This document shows positions 27,235 through 36,467 of a stretch of DNA of 64,000 bases, in pieces (position 1 is the stretch's first letter; each line of letters begins with the position of its first letter). The position numbers were made by a program, and so were the translations under genes. The notes beneath the pieces are model-generated. The model saw only the letters and a program-made list of their open reading frames with translations, was not told where the DNA came from and ran no database searches. Where the stretch lies: assembly GCF_030063185.1 (NCBI RefSeq), contig NZ_JASISP010000006.1:62001-126000 (forward strand). Direction: 5' to 3'. This stretch comes from Arthrobacter sp. H35-D1. GTDB taxonomy: Bacteria; Actinomycetota; Actinomycetes; Actinomycetales; Micrococcaceae.

Positions 27235-27291
27235 CGGTTGAATCGTCGCGGGCCCATGCACAGCGAGTGGGAATGACAGGAGGTGTTGGAC

Positions 27292-28305
27292 ATGAGTGAA
27301 CCGAGGAAGTTGGAAGTTCTTCGAGCCATCGTTGAAGACTACGTCCATACCCGCGAACCCGTGGGCTCAAAGGCCCTTGTCGACCGTCACCACCTGGGTG
27401 TGTCAAGTGCCACGATCCGCAATGACATGGCGGCATTGGAGGAAGAGGGGCTCATCATGGCCCCGCACACCAGTTCCGGGCGGATCCCCACCGACAAGGG
27501 CTACCGGATTTTTGTCGACCAGCTGTCCTCGGTGAAACCCCTCTCGGCTGCCGAACGCCGCGCCATCTCTGCGTTGCTTGAAGGTTCCTCCGACCTGGAT
27601 GACATTCTGGAACGCACTGTGCGGGCACTGGCACATCTGACCAACCAGGTGGCCGTTGTGCAGTATCCGCGCTCCGCGTCTGCCACAGTGCGCCATATTG
27701 AGTTTGTTTCGCTGGCCGCACGCCAAGTCCTTGTGGTGCTGATCCTGGCCTCGGGCAAGGTTGAGCAGAACGTCATTGACATTGGCACGGCTGTGGACGA
27801 CATCACCCTGGCCGGGCTGCGGCAGGAATTTCTGACGGCCCTGAACGGGCTGGCAGTGGCCACCTTGCCGGAAGCGGCAGCCAAGGTGCCTCCCACCGTC
27901 CCGCCGTCCTGGCAGGGCCCGGCGTCCCGGCTGGCACAAGGGTTGGCGCTGCTGGCCGGCAACGCCCGCGAAGACAGGATCGTCATGGCGGGCACGGCCA
28001 ATTTGGCCAGGTCCAACAATGACTTTCCGCTGAGCATCGGACCCGTCCTTGACGCCCTTGAGGAACAGGTGGTGCTGTTGCGGCTACTGGAAGCCATGGC
28101 ACAGGATTCGCTGGGGATGGCCGTGGTCATTGGCCGCGAAAATCCGCACGACTCCCTGGCCGAGGCTTCAGTTGTGGCCTCCGGCTACGGCCCCGGTGCC
28201 AGCGCCAAGCTGGGCATAGTGGGCCCAACCCGCATGGACTATCCCAACACCATGTCAAGTGTGCGCGCAGTGGCACAGTACCTTTCCAGAATTTTGGCCG
28301 GCTAA
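27292..28305 (+). CDS. hrcA: Heat-inducible transcription repressor
   Basis: A 337-residue repressor with an N-terminal winged helix ([24 protein letters not shown] in two parts, then [18 protein letters not shown]) and the HrcA GAF-like dimer domain ending [18 protein letters not shown]. It binds CIRCE elements and is folded by GroEL, which links chaperone supply to repression. ATG 27292 has a strong AGGAGGTG box. A CIRCE site stands in its own promoter. First gene of hrcA-dnaJ-rsmE. Confidence 0.95.
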   Translation: MSEPRKLEVLRAIVEDYVHTREPVGSKALVDRHHLGVSSATIRNDMAALEEEGLIMAPHTSSGRIPTDKGYRIFVDQLSSVKPLSAAERRAISALLEGSSDLDDILERTVRALAHLTNQVAVVQYPRSASATVRHIEFVSLAARQVLVVLILASGKVEQNVIDIGTAVDDITLAGLRQEFLTALNGLAVATLPEAAAKVPPTVPPSWQGPASRLAQGLALLAGNAREDRIVMAGTANLARSNNDFPLSIGPVLDALEEQVVLLRLLEAMAQDSLGMAVVIGRENPHDSLAEASVVASGYGPGASAKLGIVGPTRMDYPNTMSSVRAVAQYLSRILAG

Positions 28306-28339
28306 CCGGCCACCGTTTCCACGTAAAGAGAGCAACATT

Positions 28340-29473
28340 TTGAGCAACCACTACGACGCATTGGGCGTCTCCCGCGACGCGACAGCCGAGGAAATCAAGA
28401 AGGCCTACCGCAAGCTCGCCCGCAAGCTCCATCCGGACGTCAATGAGGCCCCGGACGCACAAGACCGCTTCAAAGCTGTCACGCACGCCTACGAGATCCT
28501 CTCGGACCCGCAAAAGCGCCGCGTGTACGACACCACAGGCAATGAAAACGGCAATGACAACGGTGCCGGAAACTTTGATGGCCAGGGCTTCGCCTTCCAG
28601 GACATTTTCGAGACGTTCTTCGGCGGTGGTGGCGGGGGAGGCGGCGGCCGCGGCCCGGCGTCGCGCACGCGCCGCGGCCAGGACGCACTCATCACGGTCC
28701 GCATCGACTTGAGCGAAGCGGTTTTTGGCGTGAACAAGAAGCTGGAAATCGACACCGCCATCGCGTGCCCCACCTGCGATGGCAGCTGCTGCCGTCCGGG
28801 AACCTCGCCCACCACGTGCGACGTCTGCCACGGCAGCGGCCAGATCCAGCGCCCCATGCGTTCCATCCTGGGCAATGTCATGACCTTGGCCACGTGCAAC
28901 TCCTGCCAAGGCTTTGGCACCATGATTGTGGACCCCTGCAACGAGTGCATGGGCGACGGACGCATTCGCAACCGGCGTTCCTTCACCATCAAGGTCCCCG
29001 CCGGCGTCAGCACCGGAACCCGCATCCAGCTCGGCGGGCAAGGCGAGGCCGGCCCTGCCGGTGGCCCGGCCGGTGACCTGTATGTGGAGATGAAGGTCAA
29101 CAACGACCCAGCCTTCCTGCGCGAGGGCGACGACCTGCACGCCACCCTGAGCGTGCCCATGACGGCTGCGGCACTGGGAACCGAACTGACGTTTGAGACC
29201 TTCGACGGCGAACAGCCCATCAGCATCAAGCCGGGCACCCAGGCAGGGGAAATCATCAACCTGCGCGGCTTGGGCGTCACACACCTGCGCGGCTACGGCC
29301 GTGGCGACCTCAAGGTGCACGTCCACGTCGAAACACCCACCAAGCCCGACGCCGCCCAGGAAGAACTGCTCAAGCAGCTGGCGGCCCTCCGCGGGGAAAA
29401 CTATACCGAAGGCAAGCTCGTCAGCAGCGGCGGCATGTTCGCCAAGCTGCGCGACAAGCTCGGCAACTTCTAG
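28340..29473 (+). CDS. dnaJ: Chaperone protein DnaJ (DnaJ2 type)
   Basis: A 377-residue type I J-protein, co-chaperone of DnaK. J domain at residues 1-70 with HPD in [11 protein letters not shown]; glycine-rich linker with [10 protein letters not shown]; four zinc-binding Cys pairs ([33 protein letters not shown]); then the substrate-binding beta domains. The first zinc motif reads GSCC in place of the usual GTG, as is common in actinobacterial DnaJ2. Start is TTG 28340 with AAAGAGAG upstream and the family-typical [13 protein letters not shown]. Follows hrcA by 34 bases, so heat-controlled with it. Confidence 0.95.
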   Translation: MSNHYDALGVSRDATAEEIKKAYRKLARKLHPDVNEAPDAQDRFKAVTHAYEILSDPQKRRVYDTTGNENGNDNGAGNFDGQGFAFQDIFETFFGGGGGGGGGRGPASRTRRGQDALITVRIDLSEAVFGVNKKLEIDTAIACPTCDGSCCRPGTSPTTCDVCHGSGQIQRPMRSILGNVMTLATCNSCQGFGTMIVDPCNECMGDGRIRNRRSFTIKVPAGVSTGTRIQLGGQGEAGPAGGPAGDLYVEMKVNNDPAFLREGDDLHATLSVPMTAAALGTELTFETFDGEQPISIKPGTQAGEIINLRGLGVTHLRGYGRGDLKVHVHVETPTKPDAAQEELLKQLAALRGENYTEGKLVSSGGMFAKLRDKLGNF

Positions 29474-29477
29474 GCGC

Positions 29478-30281
29478 ATGAGCAATCCCGTCTTCTACGC
29501 AGCACCCCGGCAGCTGGCCGGGCTGGGCCCCGGTGCGCTGCTTTCCCTTGACGGTGCTGAAGGACGCCACGCCACCACCGTGAAGCGGCTGGCGGTCGGC
29601 GAACCGGTTGACGTGTGCGACGGCGCAGGCTTGCGTCTTGTGTGCACCGTCACCGGCGCCGACAAGGGTGTGTTGACGGTGCAGGTGGAGGCTGTGCAGC
29701 CGGAACCGGCCCCTGCCGTCTCTTTCACCCTGGTTCAGGCACTGGCCAAGGGCGACAGGGATGAGTTGGCCATTGAAACGGCCACCGAGCTTGGGATAGA
29801 CGCCGTCGTGCCGTGGCAGGCGGAACGCTCCATTGTGCGCTGGAAGATGGACAAGGCCCTCAAGGGCCCGGAAAAATGGCGCCAAGTTGTGGCCGCCGCC
29901 GCCAAACAGGCGCGGCGGTCCACGGTGCCGCAGGTGGGTGCCTTGGCGGGGACGGCACAGTTGTGCGAGCTCATTGCAGATGCCGGTCTGGCGCTGATTC
30001 TGCATGAAAGCGCCACCGACAGCCTGGCCGATGTTGCCCGCGACTGGCTGGCCGCCCAAACCGGGGCGCAGGATGCCGGGCAGGATGGTGTTCAGGCAGG
30101 CTTGCCCGCGGGAAACGTCGTGATGATTGTGGGCCCGGAAGGCGGCATGAGCGCTGCTGAAGTTGACGCGTTTGTCTCCGCCGGAGCGCGGATGGCACTC
30201 TTGGGCCACCATGTGCTGCGCTCGTCAACTGCCGGGCCGGCCGCCGTCGTGCTTCTCAGCCACGAGTTGGGACGCTGGTAA
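29478..30281 (+). CDS. rsmE: 16S rRNA (uracil-1498-N3)-methyltransferase
   Basis: A 267-residue SPOUT methyltransferase that methylates U1498 of 16S rRNA with SAM. N-terminal PUA-like domain (about 1-75, with EGRHATTVKRLAVGE), then the knotted domain with KGDRDELAIETATELGID, VPWQAERSIVRW, the SAM loop IVGPEGGMSAAEVDAF and a closing knot LGHHVLRSSTAGPAAV. In most members the last motif reads LGxRILRTETA; here HHVLRSSTA is a mild deviation. Four bases after dnaJ, the usual actinobacterial order. Confidence 0.93.
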   Translation: MSNPVFYAAPRQLAGLGPGALLSLDGAEGRHATTVKRLAVGEPVDVCDGAGLRLVCTVTGADKGVLTVQVEAVQPEPAPAVSFTLVQALAKGDRDELAIETATELGIDAVVPWQAERSIVRWKMDKALKGPEKWRQVVAAAAKQARRSTVPQVGALAGTAQLCELIADAGLALILHESATDSLADVARDWLAAQTGAQDAGQDGVQAGLPAGNVVMIVGPEGGMSAAEVDAFVSAGARMALLGHHVLRSSTAGPAAVVLLSHELGRW

Positions 30282-30333
30282 CGCAACCGCCCCGGCGTAG
30301 TGATTTCGCCTCCGCGGTGATCGCTGACCCGGA

Positions 30334-30966
30334 TCAGTCCTCCGACGTGCCGGCCAGAAACCGACCCGTCCGCCGAAATTCACGGATCAATTGGGCTATC
30401 GCGACCATGAAACCAACCAAGACGACCGCCATGACCCACCCAAAAGGGTCCCCACGCATCACCCAGTTCAACGTTTGCGAAGCAAACACAAGCAAGTAGG
30501 CCGGCGTCAAGAGTAGTTGCGTGGCAAGACTCTTTCGCATTTGCACGGCGCCGGCACGGGCAACACAAAGACGCTCTTGAACGATGGCCGCCTTCCCCAT
30601 GATCTGGCGTTGGATCTGTTGACGTTCGCCGCTGTCCAGCGGAATCAGCACCTCGGTTTTGTTCAGCTGTGCTGCAGGCGCCACTTTCTTGGCATTGTAG
30701 ACAAGCCCGCCAACGACCGCGCCAACAGCGGCAAGCAAAAGCCCGACGGACAAAGCCAACCCCCAGTCATCAAGGGGGTCTGTGAAACCCAGCAGCGCGG
30801 CTGCAGCTCCGGCCGCTGTCAAGACCAGCACGCCAACAGGAAAATACCGCGTGTAATAGGTTTTCACGGCCGGACCCAGGCCGATGTCTTCGACGCCACG
30901 GGCATTTCTCATTGCCCGTGACCAACGGTCGTTGGACTCCGCCAAGAGATCGTCAATGCCGGTCAT
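30334..30966 (-). CDS. Membrane protein, four predicted helices, function unknown
   Basis: A 210-residue protein with two pairs of hydrophobic helices (about residues 43-62, 69-90, 152-168 and 174-195) separated by a soluble loop of some 55 residues containing a charged helix (SGERQQIQRQIMGKAAIVQE). The N-terminal 35 residues are soluble and rich in Asn/Arg. I recognise no family. Its ATG overlaps the stop of a tiny upstream frame by four bases, suggesting a two-gene unit. It is convergent with rsmE. Confidence 0.65.
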   Translation of the reverse strand: MTGIDDLLAESNDRWSRAMRNARGVEDIGLGPAVKTYYTRYFPVGVLVLTAAGAAAALLGFTDPLDDWGLALSVGLLLAAVGAVVGGLVYNAKKVAPAAQLNKTEVLIPLDSGERQQIQRQIMGKAAIVQERLCVARAGAVQMRKSLATQLLLTPAYLLVFASQTLNWVMRGDPFGWVMAVVLVGFMVAIAQLIREFRRTGRFLAGTSED

Positions 30967-31061
30967 CGTCTTCTCCCCACGAATCCAGTTCGCCCCACGA
31001 ATTCAGCCAAGAGCTGCCCGGCTGCGAGTCCGGCCGTGGAAGCCATTGAAGCAGTGTTCAC
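30963..31061 (-). CDS. Possible 32-residue protein coupled to the membrane protein
   Basis: From GTG 31061 a short frame encodes VNTASMASTAGLAAG, a hydrophobic stretch and a basic tail GRTGFVGRRR, ending at a TGA shared with the downstream ATG (ATGA). AGGTCAGG lies a few bases upstream. The composition is protein-like (alanine-rich helix, positive end), unlike the noncoding sequence around it. The four-base overlap argues for translation coupling, but so short a frame could be chance. The frame is also open upstream through the end of the next gene in an implausible composition, so the start is a guess. Confidence 0.35.
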   Translation of the reverse strand: MNTASMASTAGLAAGQLLAEFVGRTGFVGRRR

Positions 31062-31101
31062 ATCCTGACCTACTTTCGCCAGCAAGCCAATGAGCGGGCT
31101 G

Positions 31102-32019
31102 CTACTTCTTGCTGCGCTCGGAGACGGTGACGGTCTTCGTATCAAGGCCGATCTTTTTGCCCGGGTCCGACGGATCGGTGACGTACACGGACAATTGGTA
31201 TTTGCCGGGAGGGGGTACAAGGCTGAAGCTGAACTCGCCCAATTCGTTGGGTCCCTCGGGGATGGAAACCGTGCCGGAGGAATACTGTTGTCCCACGGCG
31301 CCGTCAATGACCGGGGACACCGACCAGGCCAGGTTGCCGGTGGAAGAGATGCCTTGCCCCATGACCTTCAGAGGCAGTTTGTTGATCGTGGAGTCATTGG
31401 CCGGGTCAATGATCCAGACAGGCGGCATAAATGCGGCATCGCGCGTCAGCGGCTTGTCCAAGGGGATAAGGCCAAAGGCGTTGTAGCCGGTGTGTCCGTC
31501 CACGAGGATGGAGACTTGGATGGTGGAGCGGGTGTCGACAAGTCCTGCCATGGCTGCTGCAGCCGTGGCCGTGTACACCAGCTGGTCGATGGAACGCTCG
31601 GCTATGCCTTGGTCCACTTTTTGCCCAAAGGCGTCGGCGGAAACGTCAATAGTGATGACGTTCTTGGCGGACACCGAGGCCCCGAGCCGGGTTGGACTGT
31701 TCCACAGCGAAAAGTAGTCCGGGTCGTTCGGTCTGGTGCCCATCATGGTGCGCAGTGAAGTGGTGATGGGGTCGTCGGTGGAATCGGCCGGGAAGAACTC
31801 GCGGTACAGGAAAACGTCGCCACTGCTGCGACCCAGCCAATACACCGGCAGGGTCTCCGACGCCATGGCGGTTTCCAAGGGGGCGCTTGTCACAAGGCCC
31901 CCGCTCGTGATGGCGCTCGTGGTGGGCATTGTGGTGTCGCCGCCGTCAATGCCTTGCGCCGTGCATCCTACAAGGGCAAGCGAAAGGGAGAGGCCAATAA
32001 TCGCAATTTTGTCCACCAT
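31102..32019 (-). CDS. GerMN-domain lipoprotein with Gmad2 Ig-like domain
   Basis: A roughly 305-residue exported lipoprotein. Signal peptide with lipobox LVGC (acylated cysteine near residue 19 from this start); GerMN domain at about 55-185 (LPVYWLGRSSGDVFLYREF, TIDVSADAFG, ILVDGHTGYNAFG); C-terminal Gmad2 immunoglobulin-like domain (IIDPANDSTINKLPLKVMG to the end). Named after spore germination GerM, these domains also occur in non-sporulating Actinobacteria, for example next to the MtrAB system (LpqB), and are thought to bind envelope components. Start uncertain: ATG 32019 gives a compact signal peptide; the frame is open to 32109. Confidence 0.82.
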   Translation of the reverse strand: MVDKIAIIGLSLSLALVGCTAQGIDGGDTTMPTTSAITSGGLVTSAPLETAMASETLPVYWLGRSSGDVFLYREFFPADSTDDPITTSLRTMMGTRPNDPDYFSLWNSPTRLGASVSAKNVITIDVSADAFGQKVDQGIAERSIDQLVYTATAAAAMAGLVDTRSTIQVSILVDGHTGYNAFGLIPLDKPLTRDAAFMPPVWIIDPANDSTINKLPLKVMGQGISSTGNLAWSVSPVIDGAVGQQYSSGTVSIPEGPNELGEFSFSLVPPPGKYQLSVYVTDPSDPGKKIGLDTKTVTVSERSKK

Positions 32020-32452
32020 GCGCTGGAGTTTGCGTGCGCGAAGTGCCCGGCAGGCCACATCAGCATAGACGCCGGAGCGTCCCGAGGGTGCGGGGAGGAA
32101 GGCAGGCATGGAAGGGGATGCGCTCGCTCATCTGGATAGTGGTTTAGTGCACGGTAGATTCCACTGCACTTTTGCAAGGATTGTTCCAAGCATCCCCACA
32201 AGACTTTGAACTCATCAAGCTTGGCACAGCAGGACCTGAAGCACCCCGAAAAAAGGGCTCGATGGCAGAACTGAAACCGTATCGAAACACTTCTTCTTTC
32301 GCTGCGGGCAAAGATGCGCCCACAGCGAAACGCCCCTCATGAGCGCGGGTGCAGGCAGGTGGACTAGAATCAAGAGCAAGCAGCAAAGTCAAGAATCCGG
32401 TGGCTGCCACCGGCAACCCGAGGAGAGATTTCAGGCCGGAACGGCCGAACTT
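32020..32452. other. Divergent upstream region of the lipoprotein and phoH
   Basis: No gene is evident in this 430-base stretch between divergent genes. It holds an imperfect hairpin, TTTCGCTGCGGGC (32297-32309) against GCCCACAGCGAAA (32318-32330), with one mismatch in 13, and a -10-like TAGAAT near 32366 that could serve phoH and its followers. I see no riboswitch or other recognised RNA. Confidence 0.4.
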
Positions 32453-33526
32453 ATGACAGAGACAACAGCGCACCGCCACGATTCATATCCCGACCAGGGA
32501 CCTGGGCGGCATTTCCCGCATTCCGTCGATGGCACGCGCACCGAGGTGGTCCAGTTTCTCTCCACGGATCAAATGGTGGCGACCTTGGGTGCCGAGGACG
32601 AAGGCCTGCGCATTGTTGAAGAGTTGTACCCCGGCGTGGATTTTCTGGCCCGAGGCAACGTTTTGACCATTACCGGCCCCGCTTCCGTGGTGCCACGCAT
32701 CATGCACCTCATGGAGGAAGCCCGCGGCATGGTGGCCCGCAACAGCACCATGAACGCCGATGTGTGGGAGCAGTTGGTTGCCATGCTCAAGAACCACGCC
32801 GACGCCTCCGTGGCGGAAGTCCTCAGCCATGACATCCTTTCCAGCCGGGGCAGGACCATCCGTCCCAAGACCGCCAACCAAAAGGACTACGTCGACTCCA
32901 TCGACCGCAACACGGTGGTGTTTGGCATTGGTCCGGCCGGCACGGGAAAAACCTATTTGGCCATGGCCAAGGCCATCCAAGCGCTGCAGCAGAAGGAAGT
33001 CAGCAGGATTATTCTGACCCGTCCCGCCGTGGAGGCGGGCGAACGGCTGGGGTTCCTGCCCGGGACACTCAGCGACAAGATAGATCCCTACCTTCGCCCC
33101 CTCTACGACGCGCTGCACGAGATGCTGGATCCGGAAACCATCCCGAGACTCATTGCGGCCGGCACCATCGAGGTCGCTCCGCTGGCCTACATGCGCGGCC
33201 GAACCCTCAATGACGCGTTCATCATCCTTGACGAGGCGCAAAACACCACCCCTCAACAAATGAAGATGTTCCTGACACGATTGGGCTTTGGCTCAAAAAT
33301 CGTGGTGACCGGCGACGTCACCCAGATCGACCTGCCCACGGGAACCAAATCCGGGCTCCGGGTGGTCAGGGAGATTTTGCAAGATGTGGACGACATCCAC
33401 TTTGCCATCCTGGACGCCACCGATGTGGTCCGCCACCGCCTCGTCGGAGCCATCGTCAGCGCCTACAACAATTGGGACGACTCCCATCCCGCTCCCACCA
33501 TCCCCAAGGAAAGCACCTCCCGATGA
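32453..33526 (+). CDS. phoH: PhoH-like ATPase
   Basis: A 357-residue P-loop ATPase of the PhoH/YbeZ family. After an N-terminal KH-like segment (about 45-110) comes the ATPase: Walker A GPAGTGKTYLAMAKAI, Walker B FIILDEAQNTTPQQMKMFL and motif VVTGDVTQIDLPTGTKSGL. PhoL/YbeZ proteins work with YbeY in RNA and ribosome metabolism, and ybeY follows here with a four-base overlap. The start at ATG 32453 matches the family N-terminus although its ribosome site is poor. First gene of phoH-ybeY-CNNM-era. Confidence 0.93.
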   Translation: MTETTAHRHDSYPDQGPGRHFPHSVDGTRTEVVQFLSTDQMVATLGAEDEGLRIVEELYPGVDFLARGNVLTITGPASVVPRIMHLMEEARGMVARNSTMNADVWEQLVAMLKNHADASVAEVLSHDILSSRGRTIRPKTANQKDYVDSIDRNTVVFGIGPAGTGKTYLAMAKAIQALQQKEVSRIILTRPAVEAGERLGFLPGTLSDKIDPYLRPLYDALHEMLDPETIPRLIAAGTIEVAPLAYMRGRTLNDAFIILDEAQNTTPQQMKMFLTRLGFGSKIVVTGDVTQIDLPTGTKSGLRVVREILQDVDDIHFAILDATDVVRHRLVGAIVSAYNNWDDSHPAPTIPKESTSR

Positions 33527-33996
33527 GCATCGAAATCAACAACGAATCAGGCGTGGAGGTGCGCCAGGAAGAGCTTGTCAGGCTCATTAAGCACATCCTC
33601 TCGGCCATGTTCGTCCACCCGCAGACCGAAGTATCCGTGATCCTCTCGGACGTGGAGACCATGGAAAAACTGCATGTCGAGTGGATGGACGAGCCCGGAC
33701 CCACCGACGTGCTCTCCTTCCCCATGGACGAGCTTCGCCCGGGCACAGCCGCCATGCCAACGGCCGCGGGCCTGTTGGGAGACATTGTGCTGTGTCCTGT
33801 CGTTGCACAGGAACAAGCTGCTGCTGCAGGGCACTCCATGGAAGAAGAACTGTTGCTGCTGACCACCCATGGCATGCTGCACCTGATGGGCTACGACCAT
33901 GGTGAACCGGAGGAAAAGGAAGAGATGTTCGGCATTCAGCGCGAGCTCCTCTCCAGCTTCCTGGGCAAGGAAGCCCCGCGGGAGACAATGCAGTGA
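33523..33996 (+). CDS. ybeY: Endoribonuclease YbeY, rRNA maturation factor
   Basis: A 157-residue metal-dependent RNase needed for 16S rRNA 3' processing and 70S quality control. The zinc motif H-x3-H-x5-H is present as HGMLHLMGYDH, followed by GEPEEKEEMFGIQ; the upstream DEPGPTDVLSFPMDE is the other family hallmark. ATG overlaps the phoH stop (ATGA), and its own TGA overlaps the next gene's GTG. Confidence 0.96.
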   Translation: MSIEINNESGVEVRQEELVRLIKHILSAMFVHPQTEVSVILSDVETMEKLHVEWMDEPGPTDVLSFPMDELRPGTAAMPTAAGLLGDIVLCPVVAQEQAAAAGHSMEEELLLLTTHGMLHLMGYDHGEPEEKEEMFGIQRELLSSFLGKEAPRETMQ

Positions 33997-35378
33997 CGCT
34001 TGTTGCACTGCCGGTCGTGGGAGTTCTCTTCACGACCATGGCAGCCTTCATGGCCGCACTGGAATCAGCGCTGAGCTTCTTTCCCCGCCATGACGCCGAG
34101 AAAATCACTGCCCGCGGCCGCGGCGGATCACTGGCGAAGATCCTGGCCGAGCCGGCGAGGCACCTGAATGCGCTGCGTTTTTGGCGCGTGTGGTCGGAGA
34201 TGGCGGCCGCCGTCGCCGTCGCCCTTTTCCTCGTGGGCCTGCTGGGCAACGAGTGGATCGCAGGACTCATTGCCACCGTCGTGATGGCCCTGCTGGGCTT
34301 CATGCTGGTGGGAGTGTCCCCGCGCCGCCTGGGCCGGCTCCACGCAGGAGCATTGGTGGGCCGCACGGCGTGGGTCGTGCACTTTTCGTGCCGCATCCTC
34401 GGGCCCGTTCCGGAATGGCTGATCCGGCTTGGTTCGGTGGTGGCCAAGGACGCCCCTGCAGGGGACGAGACGTTCGTCAGCGAAGGGGAATTCCGCGAGT
34501 TTGTTGACCGCGCCAGCGAATCGGACATGATCGAGGACAACGAGGCTGAACTCATCCACAGCGTCTTTGACCTGGGCGAGACCATGGTGCGCGCCGTCAT
34601 GGTCCCGCGCACGGACATCGTCACCATTGACCAGATCTTCACCCTTGACGAAGCACTGGAAGTGTTTCTCGCCTCGGGGTATTCACGCATTCCGGTCATT
34701 GGCGGCAGCAGCGACCACATCCTGGGCATCCTGTACCTGAAGGACGTCGTGGCCACCCTGCACAGGCTGTCCGACGACGAAGAGCAGCCCCCCGCCGCGC
34801 AGCTGGCCCGCAACGTCCGGTACGTGCCGGAATCCAAGCCCGTGGACGACCTGCTGAAGGAGTTGCAGCTCGAATCCACGCACATGGCCATTGTCGTGGA
34901 CGAGTACGGTGGCACGGCCGGGCTTGTCACCCTTGAGGACTTGATTGAGGAAATCGTCGGTGAAATCGCCGACGAGTACGACCTTGTCGCCCCGGACGTG
35001 CAGGACCTTGGCGACGGCCGCTACAGGATCCGCTCCCGCATGGCCGTGGGCGAGCTGGGCGAACTCTTCGGCAAGGACCTTGACGACGATGAGGTGGACA
35101 CCGTGGGCGGCTTCATGGCCAAACACCTGGGCAAGATTCCCGCACTCGGCAACAGCGTCGAGGTCAACGGCATCCTGCTGCTGGCCGAAAGGATGGATGC
35201 CTCCCGCAACCGTGTCAGCCACGTCATTGCCAGCGCCGTGGAACCGGCAGAGAATGGCAGCACGGAGTTGCACGCCTTGGATGCAGGAACCAGCAGAATT
35301 AACGTTAACAAGAACGACGGCGGCACGCCGGCAGCCGCCAACCCCACCGAACAGCACCACAGGAGCAATCATGAGTAA
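33993..35378 (+). CDS. CNNM/CorC-type transporter (hemolysin family) with CBS pair
   Basis: A 461-residue membrane protein: DUF21 transmembrane domain (about residues 1-140, three to four helices, with MAALESALSF), a CBS pair (about 190-330: VMVPRTDIVTI, GYSRIPVIG, AIVVDEYGGTAGLVTLEDLI) and a CorC_HlyC domain (about 345-425). Related proteins export Mg2+ or Co2+ (CorC, MpfA); the CBS pair likely senses adenine nucleotides. The last 35 residues are a polar, probably disordered tail. GTG start overlaps the ybeY stop; era begins seven bases before its end. Confidence 0.9.
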   Translation: MTLVALPVVGVLFTTMAAFMAALESALSFFPRHDAEKITARGRGGSLAKILAEPARHLNALRFWRVWSEMAAAVAVALFLVGLLGNEWIAGLIATVVMALLGFMLVGVSPRRLGRLHAGALVGRTAWVVHFSCRILGPVPEWLIRLGSVVAKDAPAGDETFVSEGEFREFVDRASESDMIEDNEAELIHSVFDLGETMVRAVMVPRTDIVTIDQIFTLDEALEVFLASGYSRIPVIGGSSDHILGILYLKDVVATLHRLSDDEEQPPAAQLARNVRYVPESKPVDDLLKELQLESTHMAIVVDEYGGTAGLVTLEDLIEEIVGEIADEYDLVAPDVQDLGDGRYRIRSRMAVGELGELFGKDLDDDEVDTVGGFMAKHLGKIPALGNSVEVNGILLLAERMDASRNRVSHVIASAVEPAENGSTELHALDAGTSRINVNKNDGGTPAAANPTEQHHRSNHE

Positions 35379-36336
35379 GTCAAAAGCCAAGCCAGGCCTG
35401 GTTGAAGCCAAGGGTGAGGGGTTCCGTGCCGGCTTCGCTGTTCTGGCCGGCCGGCCCAACGCCGGCAAGTCGACGCTGACCAATGCGCTGGTGGGCCAAA
35501 AAGTCGCCATCACCTCGGCCAAGCCGCAAACCACCCGGCACACCATTCGTGGCATCGTCCACCGGGATACCTTCCAACTTGTCCTGGTGGACACGCCAGG
35601 GCTGCACAGGCCCCGCACCTTGTTGGGCAAGCGCCTGAACGACCTCGTGGCAGACACCCTCTCCGAAGTCGACATCATCGGTTTCTGCCTGCCCGCCAAC
35701 GAAAAAATCGGCCCTGGGGACCGCTACATCGCCACGCAGCTGGGCCAGGTGGGCAACAAGCCTGTCGTGGCCATTGTCACCAAGACGGACACGGTGGACC
35801 GCCAGGCAGTGACGGACCAGCTGATCGCAGTCGAGGCGCTGGGACGGGAGGTCATCGGCGAAAGGGGGTTCGCCGCCGTCGTACCTGTCTCCGCTGTGGA
35901 GGACTTTCAGGTGGAAACCTTGGCCAAAGTCTTTGCCGACTACCTGCCACTGTCCCCGGCCCTGTACCCGGATGGCGAACTGACGGACGAACCCGAGGCT
36001 GTCATGGTGGCCGAGCTCGTTCGAGAAGCCGCCCTTGAGGGGGTCCGCGACGAACTTCCGCACTCCCTGGCCGTTGTGGTGGAGGAGATTGTGCCCAGGG
36101 AAGGCCGCACGGAGGAGAGTCCGCTGCTTGACGTGCGCGTGAACCTGTACGTGGAACGGCCCTCGCAAAAGGCCATCATCATTGGCAAGGGCGGTGCCCG
36201 GCTGCGCGAGGTCGGCACCAACGCCCGCAAGGGGATCGAAGCGCTTTTAGGCACGAAGATCTATTTGGACTTGCACGTCAAGGTGGCCAAGGACTGGCAA
36301 CGGGATCCCAAACAGCTCGTCAAACTGGGTTTTTAG
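35371..36336 (+). CDS. era: GTPase Era
   Basis: A 321-residue ribosome-assembly GTPase that binds the 3' end of 16S rRNA. Seen: G1 AGRPNAGKSTLTNALVG, switch QTTRHTIRGI, G3 DTPGLHRPR, G4 TKTD, then a C-terminal KH domain with KAIIIGKGGARLREVG, the RNA-binding GxxG loop. AGGAGCAATC before the ATG is a clear ribosome site. End of the phoH-ybeY-CNNM-era group, all linked to rRNA maturation except the transporter. Confidence 0.96.
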   Translation: MSKSKAKPGLVEAKGEGFRAGFAVLAGRPNAGKSTLTNALVGQKVAITSAKPQTTRHTIRGIVHRDTFQLVLVDTPGLHRPRTLLGKRLNDLVADTLSEVDIIGFCLPANEKIGPGDRYIATQLGQVGNKPVVAIVTKTDTVDRQAVTDQLIAVEALGREVIGERGFAAVVPVSAVEDFQVETLAKVFADYLPLSPALYPDGELTDEPEAVMVAELVREAALEGVRDELPHSLAVVVEEIVPREGRTEESPLLDVRVNLYVERPSQKAIIIGKGGARLREVGTNARKGIEALLGTKIYLDLHVKVAKDWQRDPKQLVKLGF

Positions 36337-36467
36337 GCGCTGGAGGCCCGTGCGGGCCGCCAGCTTCGTGCCAAAGTTCCTGGGGCTTGGGTGTGCGGCG
36401 TGCGGGTCCTTCCCAGTCTTCGCCGCTACACTTCTGAGGGTCATTATTCACTGCGAAAGGTTTGTCC

